Assembly (NCBI GenBank): GCA_013399015.1
Contig: VWZX01006538.1
Location: forward strand, 1-64,000
Direction: 5' to 3'
Length of the DNA: 64,000 nucleotides
Origin: Galbula dea
Taxonomy: Eukaryota; Chordata; Aves; Piciformes; Galbulidae
In this document: piece by piece, positions 58,921 through 64,000 of the stretch
How positions within the stretch are numbered: position 1 is the first letter of the stretch
How the letters are laid out: each line of letters opens with the position of its first letter
Notes under the pieces: generated by a model
Database searches by the model: none
Seen by the model: the letters and a program-made list of their open reading frames with translations, nothing else
What the model was told of the DNA's origin: nothing
Position numbers and translations under genes: made by a program

Positions 58921-59546
58921 AATCACAGAATCACAGAATGTTAGGAGTTGGAAGGGACCTCGAAAGATCATCTAGTCCAACTCCCCTGCCACAGCAGGAT
59001 TCCCTAGACCAGGTCACACAGAAGCATGTCCAGATGGGTTTTGAATACCCCCGGAGAAGGAGACCCCACAACCTCTCTGGGCAGTCTGTTCCAGTGCTCT
59101 GGCACACTCACTGGGAAAAAATTTTTTCTTGTATTCGTATGGAACCTCCTATGCTTCAGCTTATAAACATTGCCCCTTGTCCTGTCATTGGGGATCACTG
59201 AGAAGAGCCTACCCCATCCTCCTGACACTCACCCTTCACATATTTAAAAGCATAGATGAGGTCACCCCTTAGTCTCCTCTTCTCCAAGCTAAAGAGACCC
59301 AGCTCCCTCAGCTTTTTCTCAGAACGAAGATGTTTCACCCCCTTCACCAACTTTGTGGCTCTTTACTGGATTCTTTCCGGCAGTTCCCTATCCTTCTTAA
59401 ATTGAGGGACCCAGAACTGGACACAATATTCCAGATGAGGCCTCACCAGGGTAGAGTAAAGGAGGAGAAGAACCTCTCTTGGCCTACTAAGCACACCGCT
59501 TCTAGTGAACCCCAGAATGCCACTGGCCCTTCTGGCCACAAGAGCA
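58921..59546 (-). mobile_element. CR1 LINE, ORF2 C-terminus and 3' end
   Basis: Reverse-strand copy very similar to 52646-53279: the same AATGTTAGGAGTTGGAAGGG start, the same two-base loss in the CTACCCCATCC motif, and minus-strand FHTNTRKNFFPVSVPEHW then NRLPREVVGSPS. A second frame reads LEYCVQFWVPQFKKDREL. 5'-truncated at CCACAAGAGCA. Confidence 0.94.
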
Positions 59547-62500
59547 TGTATTGCTCTTATTATCAGCCTCAAGAGGACAGCCACTCACTTCACCAGACCA
59601 GGAAGAGATCTCCACAAGACCGTACTCTCCTTGAAGTATGTGATTTTCACAATGAGGGGGATTAGGTTATTTTCAGACAGCACTGATTTTCTAAGAGGAA
59701 GGCATCTGTCAGACACAAGACCATCAAAAAAAGGTGAGCTCAATAAGGCTATGAGTAGAGTGGTGTTCCTTTTGCTTTTCCCAAATCCTCAACATTGCAC
59801 TTAATGACTTTTTTATTATCTTGTTCTATTAGATCTCTTTTAGGGTGAATCATTTGTTAAATCACACCTACTGTTTTTTTTGTAATATCTACCAAAAAAC
59901 TATCTATAGAAATGTATGGGTAGGTTTCATGTACATGCTACACACTACCAACATTAGACATTAGTATAAAGTCAGAATAGGTACATTAGCAGGAATTCAT
60001 GTAATGGATTTAAATGTCTTTAAGAAAGATTTTAAAACTGAAACTTAATTAATACCTGATACAAAACTGGTTTCCAAAAGTACCCAAGGCTGTATTCGAC
60101 ATTACTTCATTTAGAGAATCTTTAATGAAGAAACAAAAACCACAATGCTTGCCATGTTATATCTAAACTAGATTCCTGTCTCATATCACAGATATCTCTC
60201 CCAGGAAATGGTGCAGTCCCAGTAAAAATGTTAAGCCATATTTGATAGGGAAGTTAAAATTTAAAGAACATGTATAATCTTCCAGGTATTTTGAAAGAGC
60301 AATGAACATATGGCTACATACAAGCTGTTTATCTAGTTTTCACTTCTCTCTTGCTGTAGTAAAGGTCAATTTTAGGAATGCAATTAGGTACTTAATAAGC
60401 TGAACACAAAGTAAAGCACAGTCATCAGCAACAGAAGATGAACTGTACTCGCACCAGCCCTTCCTAAGCCCTGAAAAAAACTTATTACAGCTACATTAAA
60501 ACCATTCAGAGCAAGAGACTCCATAAAACAGTCTTTCCATCTTCTTAAGTCATACTTCAATGGACACTTTCATCTTAACGCAAACCACTACTGCTTCCAA
60601 AAGGAAGAGCCCAACCATAGCCAATAAACACACTTCCATGCATTTAACTTAACAGAGGAAGTGGGTTAAAACTGACCTATCCAAAAAAGGCTGGTATTAA
60701 ACTAGACCATTTTGGAAAGGAAAAATGAAAATGTTGAGAAAACTTTTCCATATTGATCTTTTCTGATGGACACAATTTTTTGTTTCAGTTTAAAAAAAAT
60801 GTTTTCCAGTTCTCTCTCCTTTTTTGCTACAGTATACATAAACTGAGTATCATTTTTAAGATAAAAACACACATCAATTTGCCCACAGCTAATTAGCCCA
60901 CAGCTGTACTCTTTTTTTTTGTACTGTAGCTCAGCGTTCTCAGAGTGACACCAGAATTTCTAAATCATTCACCAAATGGAATATCTAAATGAGGCAGTTT
61001 TATTTAATTCACATAAGTGGCAACAGAACATAATAGTAAAGGGGAAAAAAAGGTTATCTGTACCTATTTAACAGCAAGTGGTTCTAACACCTGGTGTAGC
61101 ACCTGGTGGCATAGCTCTTTTCAACTCTTCAGCTGTGAAACATTTCATTTCTACAGTGAGATGGGAATTAATTCATCCGTTTACAGGAGAATTTCTGATA
61201 CTACAATCTTAGGCACTATATATAACCTCTTGAACAGAGAACAAAAAGCCAAATATTCAAAATCAGAACAGCCAAGGTTAACAACTTGTCCTTATTGTAA
61301 GCAAAAATAATCAATTCATTTTGACCAAAATGCAACTTTCCTTGCTTTTTCAGAACTACTATTGTTGTAATCATAGAGCTAAGGTAGGGAAAGCAGAACA
61401 CAAGAGCCCGCTGTGAAAACAGGAGATGGGAATCCTGCTAATAAAATTAACCTGTGTGTTCACTTCTTACAGGTCTTATCTACTTTCTTTACAATATGCT
61501 GCAGTTAAATCTGTTCCCATGCACAGACTTATTGGCATTGTCCCTCTCTGCCAGTGAGACTTAAGTACATATTTGAATGAAGAGGTATTTCAGGACTGGT
61601 ACAATGACCTTGTTTAGCATCAGGAAAAAAAAAAAAGGGGGGAAAGGGGAGGGGAGACAAACAGTAAAAAAACAAGGAATCATCCTTTTTTTCAGGACAA
61701 ACAAGCACTGCTTCTATGTAAACCATGTCAAATTACATTTAAGTGAAGACAACTTCAGGACGTCATGCATTTTTATTTGAAAGATGACAGATGAGCAGTT
61801 CTGCTCAGTCTTCACAGTTTCTGAAGGAGCAATATTTCATGCAGGGGGAGAAAATAGGAAAAGGGAAACAAGATTCTTCTGAAAAATGGAGAACTCAACG
61901 TATTCACACTTTAATATCCTACAGTAAAAAGTATCCAAAATCAAGCCATTTCTGATATTCTGGCAAATATAAAGAGGAGTAAATCTTGCACACTCACAGA
62001 ACACATCACTTTATAAGAAATCTATCAGCCCCGATATAGCTTTCTGACAATGAAATTAGAAATTATTAAATAGATAAACAATCTACCCCATAACTAGTGC
62101 CCACATTATGCACAGAGACATGCTTCACTAATAAATCACTAATTACAATCTTCCCAAATCAGGAAGAATCTCTGCAGTATCAAACAACACTAATAATGTG
62201 GAAGTGTGAACACAGTGTGGGGTTTGTTGTCTGGGGTTTTTATAGAAAAAGCAAGAAAGTTCAGTGACATTTAAATGAACTACATAGGTAAAGGACTATT
62301 TATACTAAGTCACACAATACAAATAAAACAGTACTTACAGAGATTCACCCCTTTTAACTTTTCAAGAAAAATCCTGCAAATGCAGAATCTCCTTCAAATG
62401 TATTTATGCCCATCCGGTCAACATTTACACATAGATTATTTATACAATATAATAGATTAATATAGGTCAAATGTTGGAAGAGGTCTCTACACAGAATATA

Positions 62501-64000
62501 AAAAAATAATAGTTCTCAGTTGGTCTCCTTGGAACCTCTGAACTTGAACAAAAGCTAAATCATGCCCTCAGGGTTTGGTTCAGCACTTTACTGTAGGACT
62601 GTAAGTTAACTCCACTGAAGTAATGATAAATGTGCTCCAGATCAGACCTATCTCTTCTGATTGATATGCACTATCTTAATATTTTAATAGTACTAATGTA
62701 GGAATAGGCTGTGTAATCAATTGAAGCAACAGGGAAAAATGAGATACACCCAGAGAAGCTGGCCCCAAGAAGAAAAAGTCTCAGATAAACAGTTTAAAGA
62801 ACAAATACAAATAAACATAAGGTCTCCATCATAACTGAAATAATACTTGCATGCTGACTTCCATGGACTTATACTGATTTACTGAGAATCTGGCTTTTTT
62901 GTTTATTTTATAAATAAAGACCATTGATGACTTAATGGGCACTAGAGAAAACTACAGCATGCAGAGGAAAACGCCCAGCTATGTTTAACTTGGTAGTATT
63001 GTCACCTGCCTTTATACAAGGGTAAGACAAAGAATCCTCCTTCTCAAACAAGAAATATATTGCCTTCTTTCAATGGTTTCTGCTCTTATATCTAACCACT
63101 GTGGCTAAAACAAAGCCCTACTACACATTGACCTAAAGGAACAGCTAACAGAAATAAATAATGAAAATACTAAGTTGCAAACATGGTTAATGAGTGCTAA
63201 AGTACCTTAATGTTCCATATGCACCATGTCTGCTCTTACTCATTTACATCAGTTTCTCCAGTTGAACATCCATCCAGTGAGCAGCCACCCCCTTGCCCAT
63301 TAGTCAAAAGCTAGTGTTTCTGCTGGTTTGAAAAATGCAGTCATAAGGCTGAATATCCAAAGTAACTGAACAAGGCCTGTTGGCTGATATTTAAGTCTGT
63401 AATTGTAACAGAGGTTTTGTCATTTAGGCACAATTCCTGAGTGCAGTAGTCAAAAAACGGGGTCACCACTTAGGAAGTCCACAGCTGCAGCAGCGTCAGT
63501 AAGAAAAAAAATCGCAGCCAAATGCAAGAAAAAGATCGTTAGAAAGTCTTGTGCTCTTCTAAACTGCTACCATGTACAAGCCACTGCTGCTGACCCTGTA
63601 GTGGAGACTTGCTTGAATGCTGCAGAATGCTGCTTGAATACTTAAAAGTATGCTCTAACTAACAAATTACTTTGAGCAGTTCCCTGAAGCATGTTTGTTT
63701 CTTAATTCAGTTTGAATTTACAAGGTCCTGAGACTAGTTTGCAGGCAACAGCTTCCTACACAAATGCTGACCCCAGTTAAAATTCAGGGCTGCAGGATGT
63801 ATTATTGCTATCTTCCTTCTCTTGTAGAAGTGACAATGTTTTATTTTAACATTTTTAAACCAGTTTGTTTCCTATCATTTTACACTGTCAGGCTTTTTAC
63901 TTTATTTAGCCTGGTAAATAAAAACAATAGGTAGGTTTCACTTCCTGGTTTCTTGCTGTAATATTTGCTTTAGAAAGCAGTGCAAAGTAACTTTCAAATT
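59547..64000 (-). other. PARP8: PARP8 intron segment, unique sequence to window end
   Basis: AT-rich with no CR1. It has the purine tract at 61623-61657 and a T-run near 60911-60920. No start-codon exon of PARP8, no CpG-rich promoter and no other gene recognised. Confidence 0.55.
61623..61657. repeat. 35-nt pure purine tract (A then G runs)
   Basis: Only A and G on the plus strand: an A12 run, then G6, A3, G4, A, G4, AGA. It is capable of triplex-like structure; it has only three runs of three or more G, so a standard four-tract quadruplex is not supported. Confidence 0.8.

Noticed and set aside
61637..61657. G-quadruplex
   Set aside because: Only three separate runs of three or more G are present.
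62270..62300. Minus-strand Phe-Thr-Tyr-Val match, considered as the missing upstream PARP8 exon
   Set aside because: Followed by Val-His instead of Gly-Gly-Pro-Arg and not preceded by the expected residues; a four-residue match is chance.

Overview
This is AT-rich vertebrate intronic DNA, almost certainly from a bird. The interspersed repeats are nearly all CR1 LINEs: 13 insertions, 5'-truncated, with the CR1 3' hairpin and a short ATTCTRTG-type repeat instead of a poly(A) tail. I see no Alu-, B1- or L1-like repeats, no bacterial-type genes, and no CRISPR or tRNA that I could support. The species cannot be named from the sequence.

One gene is recognisable: PARP8 (a mono-ADP-ribosyltransferase of the PARP family), on the minus strand. 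Three consecutive short coding exons lie at 7560-7597 (38 nt), 2423-2512 (90 nt) and 1053-1123 (71 nt). Their splice sites and phases agree and together they encode about residues 49-115 of the human protein. These exons are easy to miss because they are short and sit in small open frames. The next downstream exon would be left of position 1. The upstream exon carrying the start codon was not found, so 7598-64000 is read as one intron of at least 56 kb, or several introns with UTR exons I cannot see.

Layout. 1-7.6 kb: three exons and two complete introns, with no CR1, and a dense palindrome cluster at 4264-4371. 9.4-32.7 kb: eight CR1 loci, one of them nested (11.8-12.55 kb), and a GC-richer LTR-like segment at about 25.96-26.73 kb. 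32.7-43.0 kb: 10 kb with no repeat I recognise. 43.0-45.2 kb: two minus-strand CR1s and a probable LTR remnant. 45.2-52.6 kb: unique sequence. 52.6-59.5 kb: three CR1s. 59.5-64 kb: unique sequence.

Most notable for follow-up: (a) two CR1 copies 14.9 kb apart are each followed by the same 218-bp non-CR1 block (94.5% identical, no gaps) although their 5' truncation points differ, which suggests CR1 3' transduction or a small duplication; (b) a 75-bp perfect duplicate bracketed by two single Ns inside a CR1, plus Ns at two other CR1 breakpoints, which look like assembly errors; (c) the 38-nt exon has a weak donor, and a TTTG microsatellite makes up its polypyrimidine tract. I found no new multi-gene system here.
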